A DNA stretch of 64,000 nucleotides from Ruegeria arenilitoris (GCF_013030265.1 NZ_WPZQ01000005.1:186001-250000), one strand, 5' to 3'; counted from the stretch's first letter, positions 43,521-52,698 are shown. A program made the numbers and translations. Notes: generated by a model from the letters alone, not told the origin.

Positions 43521-45353
43521 ATGAGCAAGACAGTCCGACTGACCGCGGCGCAGGCTCTGGTGCGTTATTTGGGGGCGCAGATGAACGAGGCCGGAGAGCC
43601 GTTTATCGCAGGCGTCTGGGCCATCTTTGGGCACGGTAACGTGGCCGGTCTGGGTGAGGCGCTGCACGCCGTGAAAGACAGTTTGCCAACCTATCGGGGA
43701 CATAACGAGCAGACCATGGCGCATTCGGCTATCGCCTATGCCAAGCAGATGGGTCGCAGCCACGCAATGGCCGTGACATCTTCAATTGGGCCTGGCGCGA
43801 CCAACATGGTTACTGCAGCAGCGCTGGCGCATGTTAACCGCCTGCCGGTTCTGTTGCTGCCGGGTGATGTGTTCGCTACGCGCGGTCCGGACCCGGTGCT
43901 GCAACAGATCGAAGATTTCGGCGACGGAACCGTAAGTGCAAATGACTGCTTCCGTCCTGTCAGCCGGTATTTCGACCGGATCAGCCGCCCCGAACATCTG
44001 TTGACAGCATTGCCGCGCGCATTCCGCACCATGACCGACCCTGCCGATTGCGGGCCGGTGACGCTGGCCTTCTGTCAGGATGTTCAGGCCGAGGCATATG
44101 ATTATCCCGAAAGCTTCTTTGAGCCCCGCGTTTGGTACCAACGCCGTATTCGACCGGATGAAGGTGAGCTTGCGCGTGCCGTCGAAGCGATTAAGGCCGC
44201 CAAACGTCCGGTAATCGTAGCCGGAGGCGGGGTGCACTATTCGGATGCTACTGCCGCATTGCAAAGCTTTGCCGAAACCCACAATGTGCCTGTCGCAGAA
44301 ACGCAGGCTGGCAAGTCATCTCTTGCGTGGGATCATCCCCTTAATCTTGGCCCTGTTGGCGTAACTGGCGGAGAGCCTGCAAATGCCGTGTGTGCCGAGG
44401 CCGATCTGGTGTTGGGTGTAGGCACGCGACTTCAGGATTTCACCACAGGGTCCTGGGGTCTGTTCTCAAACCCTGAACGCAAAATGGTCTGTCTGAACAC
44501 CGCTGCGTATGATGCCGAAAAGCATGGTGCCATGCCGCTGCAATCGGACGCGCGTGTTGGCTTGAGCGAATTGGGAACCGGTTTGGGCGATTATCAGGCG
44601 TCATCGGTGTCAAATACGCTGAAATCCGATTGGTTCGAAAAGGTGGATGCGCTTACTGATGCACCCGCCGACAGCAATGCGTTGCCGACAGATATGCAGG
44701 TTGTGGGCGCGGTTCAACGAGCCTCGAACGACGACACAGTTGTGATGTGCGCAGCCGGCACGATGCCCGGAGAGCTGCATAAGCTTTGGAAGGCACCGCG
44801 CCCCGGTGCCTATCACATGGAATACGGCTTTAGCTGCATGGGTTATGAGATTGCAGGCGCCATGGGCATCAAGATGGCCCAGCCGGATCGCGATGTGATC
44901 TGCTTTACGGGTGATGGCACCTACATGATGGCCAATTCGGAAATGGCGACGGCCGCCATGATGGGCGTGTCCTTTACCGTAGTCATCACTGACAACCGTG
45001 GCTTTGGTTGCATCAACCGCTTGCAGATGGGCACCGGCGGAGCAGAGTTTAACAACCTGCTGGATCACGCGGTTCATGAGTCGCCTTCAGCGATTGATTT
45101 TGCCGCCCACGCGGCCTCGATGGGTGCGACATCGGTCAAGGTCAGCTCAATCGCCGAACTCGAAGAGGCGCTGGCAAAGCGGGCCGATATCAAGGGACCT
45201 TATGTGGTTGTTATCGATACAGATCCCTATCCATCCACCGAATATGGCGGAACGTGGTGGGAAGTGGCAGTGCCCGAAGTCAGCATCCGTCCCGAAGTGA
45301 ATGAAAAACGCGTGGCCTATGAAGCCGCCATCAAGGAAAGAAACACGAAATGA
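43521..45353 (+). CDS. iolD: 3D-(3,5/4)-trihydroxycyclohexane-1,2-dione hydrolase
   Basis: Thiamine-diphosphate enzyme of 610 residues that opens the inositol ring by cleaving trihydroxycyclohexane-dione to 5-deoxyglucuronate. The N-terminal part has the family start VWAIFGHGNVAGLGEAL and the ThDP glutamate region YRGHNEQTMAHSAIAYAKQ. The cofactor-binding motif GDGTYMMANSEMATAAMMG, ending in DN, lies at about 465-495. ATG 43521 follows AAAGGG. The stop overlaps iolE by four bases, so the two central ring-opening enzymes are coupled. Confidence 0.96.
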   Translation: MSKTVRLTAAQALVRYLGAQMNEAGEPFIAGVWAIFGHGNVAGLGEALHAVKDSLPTYRGHNEQTMAHSAIAYAKQMGRSHAMAVTSSIGPGATNMVTAAALAHVNRLPVLLLPGDVFATRGPDPVLQQIEDFGDGTVSANDCFRPVSRYFDRISRPEHLLTALPRAFRTMTDPADCGPVTLAFCQDVQAEAYDYPESFFEPRVWYQRRIRPDEGELARAVEAIKAAKRPVIVAGGGVHYSDATAALQSFAETHNVPVAETQAGKSSLAWDHPLNLGPVGVTGGEPANAVCAEADLVLGVGTRLQDFTTGSWGLFSNPERKMVCLNTAAYDAEKHGAMPLQSDARVGLSELGTGLGDYQASSVSNTLKSDWFEKVDALTDAPADSNALPTDMQVVGAVQRASNDDTVVMCAAGTMPGELHKLWKAPRPGAYHMEYGFSCMGYEIAGAMGIKMAQPDRDVICFTGDGTYMMANSEMATAAMMGVSFTVVITDNRGFGCINRLQMGTGGAEFNNLLDHAVHESPSAIDFAAHAASMGATSVKVSSIAELEEALAKRADIKGPYVVVIDTDPYPSTEYGGTWWEVAVPEVSIRPEVNEKRVAYEAAIKERNTK

Positions 45354-46249
45354 GCGTGAAAATCGGGATTTCTCCGATCGCATGGCAAAATGACGATCTG
45401 CCGGATCTGACAGCCGCCTATACCATGGAACAGGCGCTGAGAGAGGCGCGCGAGATCGGATATATCGGCGTCGAACGCGGGCAGCGGATGCCTGGCGATA
45501 CCGAAGGTCTGCGTGCTTATCTCGACGGGAACAACATCGCACTCTGTGGCGGCTGGTGTTCGGGCGCGTCTCTGGTCAACGACTTTACAACCGAACGCGA
45601 GGCGGTGCGGGAACAGGTCGAGCAGTTCGTGGCGCTGAACAGCCCGTGTATCGTCTACGCCGAATGCTCGAACACAGTTCAGGGGCAGATCGGGACGCCG
45701 GTCAATGACCGGCCAAAGCTGACCAAAGACGAAGTGATGGCCTACGGCGCAAAAATCACCGAGCTGGCCAAATGGATGGCGGATCAGGGCATGACCATGG
45801 CCTATCACCATCACATGGGCACGATCATCGAAAGCGAAGATGACGTGAACTGGCTGATGGAAGGATCAGGGCCAGAAGTGAAGCTGTGCTTTGATACCGG
45901 CCACCTGTTGTTTGGTGGCGGCGATGTGATGGCCACGCTGAACCGCTGGGGCGATCGTGTGCACCATGTACATTTCAAGGATATCCGCCCAGCAGTGGTG
46001 CAGGACACACGTGAGAATAATCGTAGCTTCCTGGATGCTGTGATTGCCGGTGCATTCACGGTGCCAAGCGATGGCTGCATCGATTTCCAGGCGGTCGCGA
46101 ATGCGCTCAAAGCCATGGATTACGAGGGCTGGATCGTGGTCGAGGCTGAACAGGACCCTGCCAAGGCACCGCCATATGAATACTCCAAGAAGGGCTTTGA
46201 CCACATTGTCGAAGTCTGCGGTCAGGCAGGATTGGAGATCAAAGCGTAA
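45350..46249 (+). CDS. iolE: Myo-inosose-2 dehydratase
   Basis: TIM-barrel enzyme of 299 residues that dehydrates 2-keto-myo-inositol, supplying the IolD substrate. The family start VKIGISPIAWQNDDLPDL is present, as are barrel metal-ligand regions YHHHMGTIIES, CFDTGHLLFGGGD, HVHFKDIRP and WIVVEAEQDP. It overlaps iolD by four bases and is followed after 49 bases by a PhyH-type oxygenase gene. Confidence 0.95.
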   Translation: MSVKIGISPIAWQNDDLPDLTAAYTMEQALREAREIGYIGVERGQRMPGDTEGLRAYLDGNNIALCGGWCSGASLVNDFTTEREAVREQVEQFVALNSPCIVYAECSNTVQGQIGTPVNDRPKLTKDEVMAYGAKITELAKWMADQGMTMAYHHHMGTIIESEDDVNWLMEGSGPEVKLCFDTGHLLFGGGDVMATLNRWGDRVHHVHFKDIRPAVVQDTRENNRSFLDAVIAGAFTVPSDGCIDFQAVANALKAMDYEGWIVVEAEQDPAKAPPYEYSKKGFDHIVEVCGQAGLEIKA

Positions 46250-46298
46250 CAACCCGCCCTTCGGGGCAACACCGAAGCCATGAAAGAGGAGAAAAATC

Positions 46299-47480
46299 AT
46301 GGTGCATCAAGAACTCGGTTTCGTCGGCTATTTCGACCGGGAATCCTGTGATCTGGATGAATTCAAGGTGTTGACCTCGCAGAACCTGTTGGCCGAGGCG
46401 GTGCCGCATGCCGCCTCGATTGAAAAAAACGTTCCAATCTATGACATGCATGCGCTGCAACCCACGCTTGAGGATTCCATCAAGCGCAAGGCTCTGTTGG
46501 CCGAGTGGGGGCATGTTCTGGATAAATCGGCCGGGGTGATTGTTCTGAAAGGGGCGTTTGCCGATACCTCAGTGATCGACCGGGCCACGGCTGTCTTTCG
46601 ACAGATCATAGAGGAAGAGCGTCAAGGCAGTGGCGGTGAGGGCGACCACTTTGCTGCGTCCGGGGCCAATGACCGGATTTGGAATGCGCTGCAAAAACAG
46701 TGCCTGCGCGACCCCGAAGGCTTTGCGCTCTATTTTGGGAACACGGCGATAGCGGCGGCGTGTGAAGCGTGGTTGGGACCAAACTATCAGGTCACAGCGC
46801 AAATCAATCAGGTGCGCCCCGGAGGCAAGGCCCAGCAGGCGCATCGTGATTACCACTTGGGGTTCCAAAGCGCCGATAGCGCGGCGCGCTACCCGATTCA
46901 TGCCCATCTGGTGACGGCAACGCTGACATTGCAGGGGGCCGTGGCTCATTGCGATATGCCGGTTGAAAGTGGCCCCACCAAGCTGTTGCCGTTTTCACAG
47001 CTTTATGCACCGGGATACGTTGCCTTCCATGATGAGGCTCATCGAGCCTATTTCGAGGAAAGCTACATCCAGTTGCCGTTGGAGAAGGGTGATGCGGTGT
47101 TTTTCAACCCGGCACTGTTCCATGCGGCAGGGGAAAACAGCAGCGCTGATATTCACCGAATGGCGAACTTGCTGCAGATCTCCTCGGCTTTTGGCCGCGC
47201 GATGGAGGCCATCGACAGACGATCCATGTCCGAGGCGGTGTTCCCATCTTTGATTGCACTGAAACAACGGGGCGATCTGACGGCAGCGGAACTGGACGCG
47301 GCCATAGCGGCCACGGCAGAGGGATACCCCTTCCCAACCAATCTCGATACGGACCCACCTGTGGGAGGTAACGCACCGGAAAGTCAGGCGGATATCCTGC
47401 GACGCGCGGTTTCCGAAGGCTGGACTGAGGCGCAACTGTCCGAGGTTTTTGCTGCACTGCAATCCCGGCAGGCTGCATGA
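46299..47480 (+). CDS. Phytanoyl-CoA dioxygenase (PhyH)-family protein
   Basis: Probable Fe(II)/2-oxoglutarate-dependent oxygenase of 393 residues. The iron-binding triad is visible as H-x-D in QQAHRDYHLGF (about residues 185-188) and a distal histidine in NPALFHAAGENSS, with a following arginine (HRMANLLQ) that could hold 2-oxoglutarate. The double-stranded beta-helix segment between them is complete. It is not part of the standard inositol pathway. Co-transcription with iolE and an IolB paralogue suggests hydroxylation or demethylation of an inositol derivative (for example a methyl-inositol), which is an inference. A terminator-like hairpin separates it from the next gene. Confidence 0.8.
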   Translation: MVHQELGFVGYFDRESCDLDEFKVLTSQNLLAEAVPHAASIEKNVPIYDMHALQPTLEDSIKRKALLAEWGHVLDKSAGVIVLKGAFADTSVIDRATAVFRQIIEEERQGSGGEGDHFAASGANDRIWNALQKQCLRDPEGFALYFGNTAIAAACEAWLGPNYQVTAQINQVRPGGKAQQAHRDYHLGFQSADSAARYPIHAHLVTATLTLQGAVAHCDMPVESGPTKLLPFSQLYAPGYVAFHDEAHRAYFEESYIQLPLEKGDAVFFNPALFHAAGENSSADIHRMANLLQISSAFGRAMEAIDRRSMSEAVFPSLIALKQRGDLTAAELDAAIAATAEGYPFPTNLDTDPPVGGNAPESQADILRRAVSEGWTEAQLSEVFAALQSRQAA

Positions 47481-47489
47481 AGCATTATT

Positions 47490-47514
47490 GGCGGGCAACC
47501 AATGCCCGCCTTTT
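47490..47514 (+). terminator. Attenuator-like hairpin between PhyH and IolB genes
   Basis: Perfect GC-only stem GGCGGGC (47490-47496) and GCCCGCC (47504-47510), 7-base loop, then TTTT. It lies nine bases after the PhyH-gene stop and right before the AAGGAG of the next gene. Probably a partial terminator within the operon. Confidence 0.55.
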
Positions 47515-47530
47515 AAGGAGATACAAAAAT

Positions 47531-48337
47531 ATGGCAGACCTGCTCAAGAAACCTTTTGGCACCCGTGGCAAGGTGCACGACATCACCCCGGCCAGTGCCG
47601 GGTGGCGATATGTGGGTTTCGGGCTCTACCATTTGAAGGCGGGGGACCGGGCAGCTGAGGTAACCGGAGACCGCGAAGTCATCCTTGTGATGGTTGAAGG
47701 CAAGGCGCGCATTACCGGAGCGGATCAGGATTGGGGCGTGTTGGGCGACCGGATGAACGTCTTTGAAAAGACCCCACCTCATTGCCTCTATCTGCCGAAC
47801 GGAACCGAATGGCAGGCTGTGGCCGAAACCGATTGCGTGATCGCCGTGTGTTCGGCCCCCGGCAAAGGTGGTCACGAGGCCCGGCGGATCGGCCCGGACG
47901 GGATCACGCTGACTGAACGCGGCACGGGTGTGAACACCCGCTACATCAACAACATTGCGATGGAAGCTGAGGACTACGCCGACAGCCTGCTTGTGACCGA
48001 AGTGTTCACGCCAAACGGGCACTGGTCGTCATACCCCAGCCACCGTCATGACGAAGACGACTTTCCGCGCATCACTTATCTTGAAGAGACCTATTATCAT
48101 CGCCTGAATCCTGCCAATGGGTTCGGCATTCAGCGGGTTTATACGGATGACGGCCAACTGGACGAAACCATGGCGGTGTCTGATGGCGATGTTGTGACCG
48201 TCCCGCGTGGCCATCACCCTTGCGGTGCACCTTATGGGTTTGAGATGTATTACCTGAACGTCATGGCCGGACCACTTCGGAAATGGCGCTTCGTTGCGGC
48301 CCCCGAGGTGGAATGGATCATGGAGCGTGACAGTTGA
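47531..48337 (+). CDS. IolB-family isomerase, copy 1
   Basis: Bicupin protein of 268 residues of the 5-deoxyglucuronate isomerase (IolB/KduI-like) family. Metal-ligand motifs of the C-terminal cupin are visible: SSYPSHRHDEDDFPR followed by a late VTVPRGHHPCGAPYGFEMYYLNVMAGP. ATG 47531 follows AAGGAG. It overlaps the SDR gene by four bases and belongs to the PhyH-SDR-Hyi branch. A second IolB-family gene (50754-51590) sits in the iolC-iolJ operon, which is the more likely classic IolB. This copy may act on a related sugar acid. Confidence 0.86.
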   Translation: MADLLKKPFGTRGKVHDITPASAGWRYVGFGLYHLKAGDRAAEVTGDREVILVMVEGKARITGADQDWGVLGDRMNVFEKTPPHCLYLPNGTEWQAVAETDCVIAVCSAPGKGGHEARRIGPDGITLTERGTGVNTRYINNIAMEAEDYADSLLVTEVFTPNGHWSSYPSHRHDEDDFPRITYLEETYYHRLNPANGFGIQRVYTDDGQLDETMAVSDGDVVTVPRGHHPCGAPYGFEMYYLNVMAGPLRKWRFVAAPEVEWIMERDS

Positions 48338-49092
48338 CCCAAGCCTTTGCGAACTACCCAAGTCTGAACGGCAAGACCGTTTTTGTAACCGGAGGTGCGG
48401 CGGGGATCGGAGCAGACATTGTTCGCAGCTTTGCCGCGCAAGGCGCGAAGGTCGGCTTTTTGGATATCAACGCGGATGCTGGCCATGCGTTGCTGGTTGA
48501 TCTGGAGGGTGAGCATGTCTTTGCCCAATGCGACCTGCGCGATATCGAAGCCCTGCGGGATGCCTTTAGCCAGTTGATTGAGGAACTGAGCAATGCTGAT
48601 GTTCTGGTTAACAACGCCGCCCATGATGACCGCCATGACTGGCGCGAGGTCAGCCCCGAGTACTGGGACGAGCGTATGGCGACCAACATCCGCCACATGT
48701 TCTTCGCCATTCAGTCCGTCGCTCCGGGCATGATGGAAAAGGGCGGTGGATCGATCGTCAATATCGGCTCGAATTCCTGGTGGGAGGCGGGGGCAGGATT
48801 CCCGGCCTACGCTACAGCTAAATCGGCTGTTCACGGGCTAACCCGAACTATGGCGCGCGAACTGGGTGATCACCGTATTCGCGTGAATACGGTCGTACCT
48901 GGCTGGATCATGACCGAGCGACAGAAAGAGTTGTGGATCACGCCCGAAGCCTTGGCCAAGCAGATTGACCGCCAGTGCCTGCCTGATCCGATTGACCCGA
49001 TTTATGTCGCCCGCATGGTGCTGTTTTTATCCTCGGATGATGCAGCGATGTGCAGTGCCGGCAACTTCATGGTCGAAGCCGGTTCCATCTGA
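48334..49092 (+). CDS. Short-chain dehydrogenase/reductase
   Basis: NAD(P)-dependent SDR of 252 residues. Cofactor motif VTGGAAGIGADIV (about 18-30), NNAA at about 92-95, catalytic Ser in NIGSNSW and the YATAK catalytic pair are present. The start is TTG 48334, overlapping the stop of the IolB-family gene by four bases (TTGA), so it depends on coupling. It probably oxidises a secondary alcohol of the sugar or inositol derivative handled by its neighbours; substrate unknown. Confidence 0.9.
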   Translation: MTQAFANYPSLNGKTVFVTGGAAGIGADIVRSFAAQGAKVGFLDINADAGHALLVDLEGEHVFAQCDLRDIEALRDAFSQLIEELSNADVLVNNAAHDDRHDWREVSPEYWDERMATNIRHMFFAIQSVAPGMMEKGGGSIVNIGSNSWWEAGAGFPAYATAKSAVHGLTRTMARELGDHRIRVNTVVPGWIMTERQKELWITPEALAKQIDRQCLPDPIDPIYVARMVLFLSSDDAAMCSAGNFMVEAGSI

Positions 49093-49124
49093 AATCGCAT
49101 AACAACCGAAATAGGAGAGTGGGA

Positions 49125-49904
49125 ATGTCCCAACCTTTCCAACTGGCGGCCTGCGCCGAAATGCTTTGGCTGGACAAACCCATGGATTGGCGTGCCGCCC
49201 GCCTGACCGAGATGGGGTTTGGTGTCGGGCTCTGGAACTGGCTCGATCTGGATCTTGCAAAACTCGAAGCTGTCGGCGCCAACTTCACCATCATGAACGG
49301 CTATCTCGAGGGGCGTCTGGCGGATGATGAGGGTGCAGAGATGCTGCTTCGTTCAGCACGGGAAACAGCGCAGATCGGCAAGCGGCTGAATGTAGATAGA
49401 TTGAACCTGCATGGCACCGGGCTTGGCGATGGTGGCATTCCGATCTGGCAGCATGATGTTGTGAGCGGAGACATGTGGCTCAAGGCGCGTGATACTCTGA
49501 ACCGCATCTGCGATCTGGCCGAGGAGGAAGGCGTGGTATTCACGCTGGAAAACCTCAATCTGCTGGACCATCCCGGTTGTCCGTTTGGGTCCACGGCTGA
49601 TGTGCTTGCATTGGTGTCTTCGGTCGACCGTCCACAATTGCGCATCAATCTCGACCTCTATCACACGCAGATCGGCGAGGGGGATCTGATCCGGTGGTGC
49701 GACAAGTGCCTGCCATGGATCGGTGAAATACAGGTGGCGGATAATCCGGGCCGCTGTGAACCCGGATCGGGCGAGATCAATTATAAGATGGTCGCAAAGG
49801 CGCTTTATGAACTCGAATATCGCGGTCCGGTGGGTATGGAGGCCTTTGCTTCGGGCGATCCGGAAGCGGCCCTAGAGGCATTCCGGACCGCATTCACTGT
49901 CTGA
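49125..49904 (+). CDS. Hydroxypyruvate-isomerase-like TIM-barrel protein
   Basis: Xylose-isomerase-like TIM barrel of 259 residues, closest to the Hyi/OtnI type. The family tail motif GEIQVADNPGRCEPGSGEINY is clear, and the catalytic Glu regions are FTLENLN and MEAFASGD. Expected chemistry is aldose-ketose or hydroxypyruvate/tartronate semialdehyde isomerisation. GGAGAGTGGG lies upstream of the ATG. It is the last gene of the + strand operon, and 13 bases separate it from the convergent iolJ gene. Confidence 0.85.
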   Translation: MSQPFQLAACAEMLWLDKPMDWRAARLTEMGFGVGLWNWLDLDLAKLEAVGANFTIMNGYLEGRLADDEGAEMLLRSARETAQIGKRLNVDRLNLHGTGLGDGGIPIWQHDVVSGDMWLKARDTLNRICDLAEEEGVVFTLENLNLLDHPGCPFGSTADVLALVSSVDRPQLRINLDLYHTQIGEGDLIRWCDKCLPWIGEIQVADNPGRCEPGSGEINYKMVAKALYELEYRGPVGMEAFASGDPEAALEAFRTAFTV

Positions 49905-49917
49905 CCTGAAGGGGCGC

Positions 49918-50757
49918 CTACCTCTGGGGTGGCGCTCCGAAGGCACGGATCACAGTGCGGGCGGCGGCCTCGACCGGATCAATAGTCTCTTTCAGGATCG
50001 TCACACGATCAAAGCGATCGGGATCGCGGTTCACCGCTTCGCGCAATGCTGCACCGAATGCCATGCGCAGTTCAGTCCCGATGTTAAACTTGCAGATCGA
50101 GGTCTCGCGTGCCAGTCGGCTGCGTTGTTCCACCGGCACGCCAGATCCGCCATGAATGACCAGGGGTACGTCGGTCACAGCATCGATCTGTGTGATGCGT
50201 GCCTCGTCCAGCCCGCCTTCCTTGTTTTCCTGCAGATGAACATTGCCGACCGAGATGGCCATCGCATCCACACCGCTTTCGCGCGCGAACTTAGCCGCCT
50301 CGTCAGGATCGGTACCGTTGGATCCTTCTCCGCCGGAATATCCGACAAAGCCAATCTCGCCCTCGCAGGATATACCTGCTGCATGTGCCATTTCCGCGAT
50401 GGCTGCGGTTTCATCGATGTTCTGTTGCAGAGGTTTTCTGGAGCCGTCAAACATTAGCGACGTGAACCCGCTGTCGAGCGCGATTTTGCAGTCTTCGAAC
50501 GTGTAGCCATGATCCAGATGCGCTACGACCGGGACGGATGCGTTTTCGGCCAGATGCCGGAACATTTTGCCCAAAATCGGCAACGGAGTATGCTCGCGGC
50601 AGCTGGGTCCCGCTTGCAGGATCACGGGTGCGTTTTCGGCTTCGGCAGCGGCCACATAGGCACGCATGTCTTCCCAACCCAAAGTCACAAGACCGCCAAC
50701 GGCGTAACCCTGTTCATAAGCCGGTTTCAGAACGTCTGAGAGTGTGACAAGGGTCAT
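49918..50757 (-). CDS. iolJ: Class II aldolase, inositol pathway
   Basis: Zinc-dependent class II aldolase of 279 residues, expected to cleave 6-phospho-5-dehydro-2-deoxygluconate to dihydroxyacetone phosphate and malonate semialdehyde. Family motifs: PVVAHLDHGYTFEDC with two metal ligands, CEGEIGFVGYSGGEGSN, and GGSGVP before CKFNIGTELR. It overlaps the IolB-family gene by four bases, forming an iolC-iolB-iolJ operon on the - strand. Fructose-bisphosphate aldolase is the alternative but unlikely in this context. Confidence 0.9.
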   Translation of the reverse strand: MTLVTLSDVLKPAYEQGYAVGGLVTLGWEDMRAYVAAAEAENAPVILQAGPSCREHTPLPILGKMFRHLAENASVPVVAHLDHGYTFEDCKIALDSGFTSLMFDGSRKPLQQNIDETAAIAEMAHAAGISCEGEIGFVGYSGGEGSNGTDPDEAAKFARESGVDAMAISVGNVHLQENKEGGLDEARITQIDAVTDVPLVIHGGSGVPVEQRSRLARETSICKFNIGTELRMAFGAALREAVNRDPDRFDRVTILKETIDPVEAAARTVIRAFGAPPQR

Positions 50758-51590
50758 TTGAACTTTGCAATCATGTCTTTGATGCCGGGGATCGTCTCGA
50801 TCTGATAGGCATGGGTGGGCTGGAAATACTGGACCAGTGAACGCTGGCTCAGGCCGCCGAGAATGGTGAAATAGTACATCTCGTATCCCGGCAGAACGCA
50901 GCAGGGGTGATAGCCTTTGTCGATGCAGATCGTTGAACCGTCGACGATATGATAGGCATCCCCCGGCTCATTGTCTTCGCGTTGCAACATCTGAAGGCCT
51001 GACCCCCAGTTGGGTTTGAAGCGGAAGTTGTACGTCTCATCATGACGGGTTTCATCCGGCAGTCGGTTGGTGTCGTGCTTATGGCTGGGAAAACCGGACC
51101 AGCCACCCTGACCAACAGTGAACAACTCACTGACCAGCAGCCGGCCGACCTTGTCGTGCTGTTTCTGACCAAGAATATGCTTGATCTTGCGATGGGTCTT
51201 GGTGTCATCGCTGCCATATTGAACTAGGTCATGTTCGCGCACATCAAAGGGTTCCAACACCTTGTCGTACTTTGCACCCGCGATGAAAACCTCGGTTTCA
51301 TCCGACATGCAGACCAGTTGAACCTTGGCACCTACAGGGACGTAAACGCCCTCGGGCTCACCATCCCAGACGTCTTCTCCCCGATTGCCAAGCTTGGGGT
51401 ACTGAAGGCCTTCGATTTCAACATCTACACTGCCGGTTGCAGGGACGATGCAGGTCTCATAGCCCGGTACTTGATACTCGAACGCCTCGCCTTTTTTCAG
51501 TTTGACGATGTTGAAGTAGTTCAGCGGAACCGTTGGGTCATCCGCATCGACGATGGGTTTGTTCTGATTGTCATATGGCGCGATATGCAT
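50754..51590 (-). CDS. iolB: 5-deoxyglucuronate isomerase (IolB), copy 2
   Basis: Bicupin isomerase of 278 residues, expected to convert 5-deoxyglucuronate to 5-dehydro-2-deoxygluconate, the kinase substrate. The metal site reads GFPSHKHDTN with a late CIDKGYHPCCVLPGYEMYYFTILGG. It lies between iolC (nine bases) and iolJ (four-base overlap), the classic order of reactions, so I consider this the pathway IolB. The copy at 47531-48337 shares the pattern but is clearly divergent. Confidence 0.88.
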   Translation of the reverse strand: MHIAPYDNQNKPIVDADDPTVPLNYFNIVKLKKGEAFEYQVPGYETCIVPATGSVDVEIEGLQYPKLGNRGEDVWDGEPEGVYVPVGAKVQLVCMSDETEVFIAGAKYDKVLEPFDVREHDLVQYGSDDTKTHRKIKHILGQKQHDKVGRLLVSELFTVGQGGWSGFPSHKHDTNRLPDETRHDETYNFRFKPNWGSGLQMLQREDNEPGDAYHIVDGSTICIDKGYHPCCVLPGYEMYYFTILGGLSQRSLVQYFQPTHAYQIETIPGIKDMIAKFK

Positions 51591-51599
51591 GGTTGTCTC

Positions 51600-52586
51600 C
51601 TATGGGGCCGCTGTCGGGTCCGGGTGGGACGCAAGAAATTCGTTCAGTTCTGACGTTGTTGGCATGGCCGGGGCGCAGCCGGGTTGTGACACAACGATCG
51701 AGGCACAAGCGGATCCACGCATGACCGCGTCCCGCAACGAATGCCCAGCGGCGATTGAGGCCAGCAGGCCTGCCATGAAACTGTCACCTGCACCGTTGGG
51801 TTTCACGGCGGTGACGGGGTAGATTCCAGTGTGGATTTCCTCACCATCGACCAGTGTGATGGCACCTTTTTCACCCATCTTGTAGATGACGATCCGCCCG
51901 GGTTTCCGGGCCAGTTCCCTGGCCTTTTCAAATCCTCTTTCAATGCCGCCGGCCATAAACCCAAACTCTTCATCATTTCCGACGATCAGATCGCTTGCTT
52001 CACCAGCGCGCGACAGGACGTCTGCGGCAATCTCGGGCGAGGGCCAGCTGTAGGGTCGGTAATCAATGTCAAAGATAACTGGCAGTCCGGCGTTGCGTGC
52101 ATTGTCGATCGCCCGAAACGTAGCGCTGCGCGACGGTTCGGCCGCAAAGACCGTTCCGGCCGAGATCAGCGCGGTAAACTTGTTGTAGTCGACCTGATCC
52201 ATGTCATCTTCGGTGACCTGAAAATCAACCGCGCCATTGCGGTAGATTACATTCTGAAAGTCCTCCAGCGTGCTTTCATAGACCGCAAGCGACATACGGT
52301 ATTCGCCGCCAACAACGCGGATATATGACGTATCCACACCGTAGTGGTTCAGGCGATTCATGCAGAACCGACCGATGGCGTCATCTGCAACCGACGTGAT
52401 CAGCGATGACTGACTGCCAAGCTTGACCAGCCCTGCACAGATATTCGCGGACGAACCCCCGAGATCGGCCCGAAAGGTATCAGCGTCTTCGCTTTTAACG
52501 CCAATGGGGTCAGCAAACAGGTCCATGCCTGCGCGTCCCAAAACAGCGAACCGGTTTCCTTTGATACCATCTATCAAAGCGCTCAA
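51600..52586 (-). CDS. iolC: 5-dehydro-2-deoxygluconokinase
   Basis: PfkB-family sugar kinase of 328 residues that phosphorylates 5-dehydro-2-deoxygluconate. The N-terminal GG motif LGGSSANICAGLVKLG and the C-terminal catalytic GAGDSFMAGLLA are present. The start is TTG 52586, supported by GGAGG seven bases upstream; a nearby ATG is out of frame and stops at once. First gene of the iolC-iolB-iolJ operon, divergent from a dehydrogenase gene with a LacI operator in the gap. Confidence 0.93.
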   Translation of the reverse strand: MSALIDGIKGNRFAVLGRAGMDLFADPIGVKSEDADTFRADLGGSSANICAGLVKLGSQSSLITSVADDAIGRFCMNRLNHYGVDTSYIRVVGGEYRMSLAVYESTLEDFQNVIYRNGAVDFQVTEDDMDQVDYNKFTALISAGTVFAAEPSRSATFRAIDNARNAGLPVIFDIDYRPYSWPSPEIAADVLSRAGEASDLIVGNDEEFGFMAGGIERGFEKARELARKPGRIVIYKMGEKGAITLVDGEEIHTGIYPVTAVKPNGAGDSFMAGLLASIAAGHSLRDAVMRGSACASIVVSQPGCAPAMPTTSELNEFLASHPDPTAAP

Positions 52587-52658
52587 GTCATGTCCTCCGG
52601 CAAAAAGGGGTCAGCAAAGTTTGGACCTTGCGTTGAATCGATTCACACGATACTGATT

Positions 52659-52674
52659 TTGCAACCGGTTGCAA
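52659..52674. promoter_or_regulatory. Inositol-cluster LacI operator 3
   Basis: TTGCAACCGGTTGCAA, identical to operator 1, in the 112-bp gap between divergent iolC and the next dehydrogenase gene. One repressor could silence both directions. Confidence 0.75.
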
Positions 52675-52698
52675 ATAATATGTTCGGAGCCGTGACAG

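Noticed and set aside
46256..46267. GCCC-TTCG-GGGC hairpin after iolE
   Set aside because: Only four base pairs and no T run; too short to claim as a terminator.
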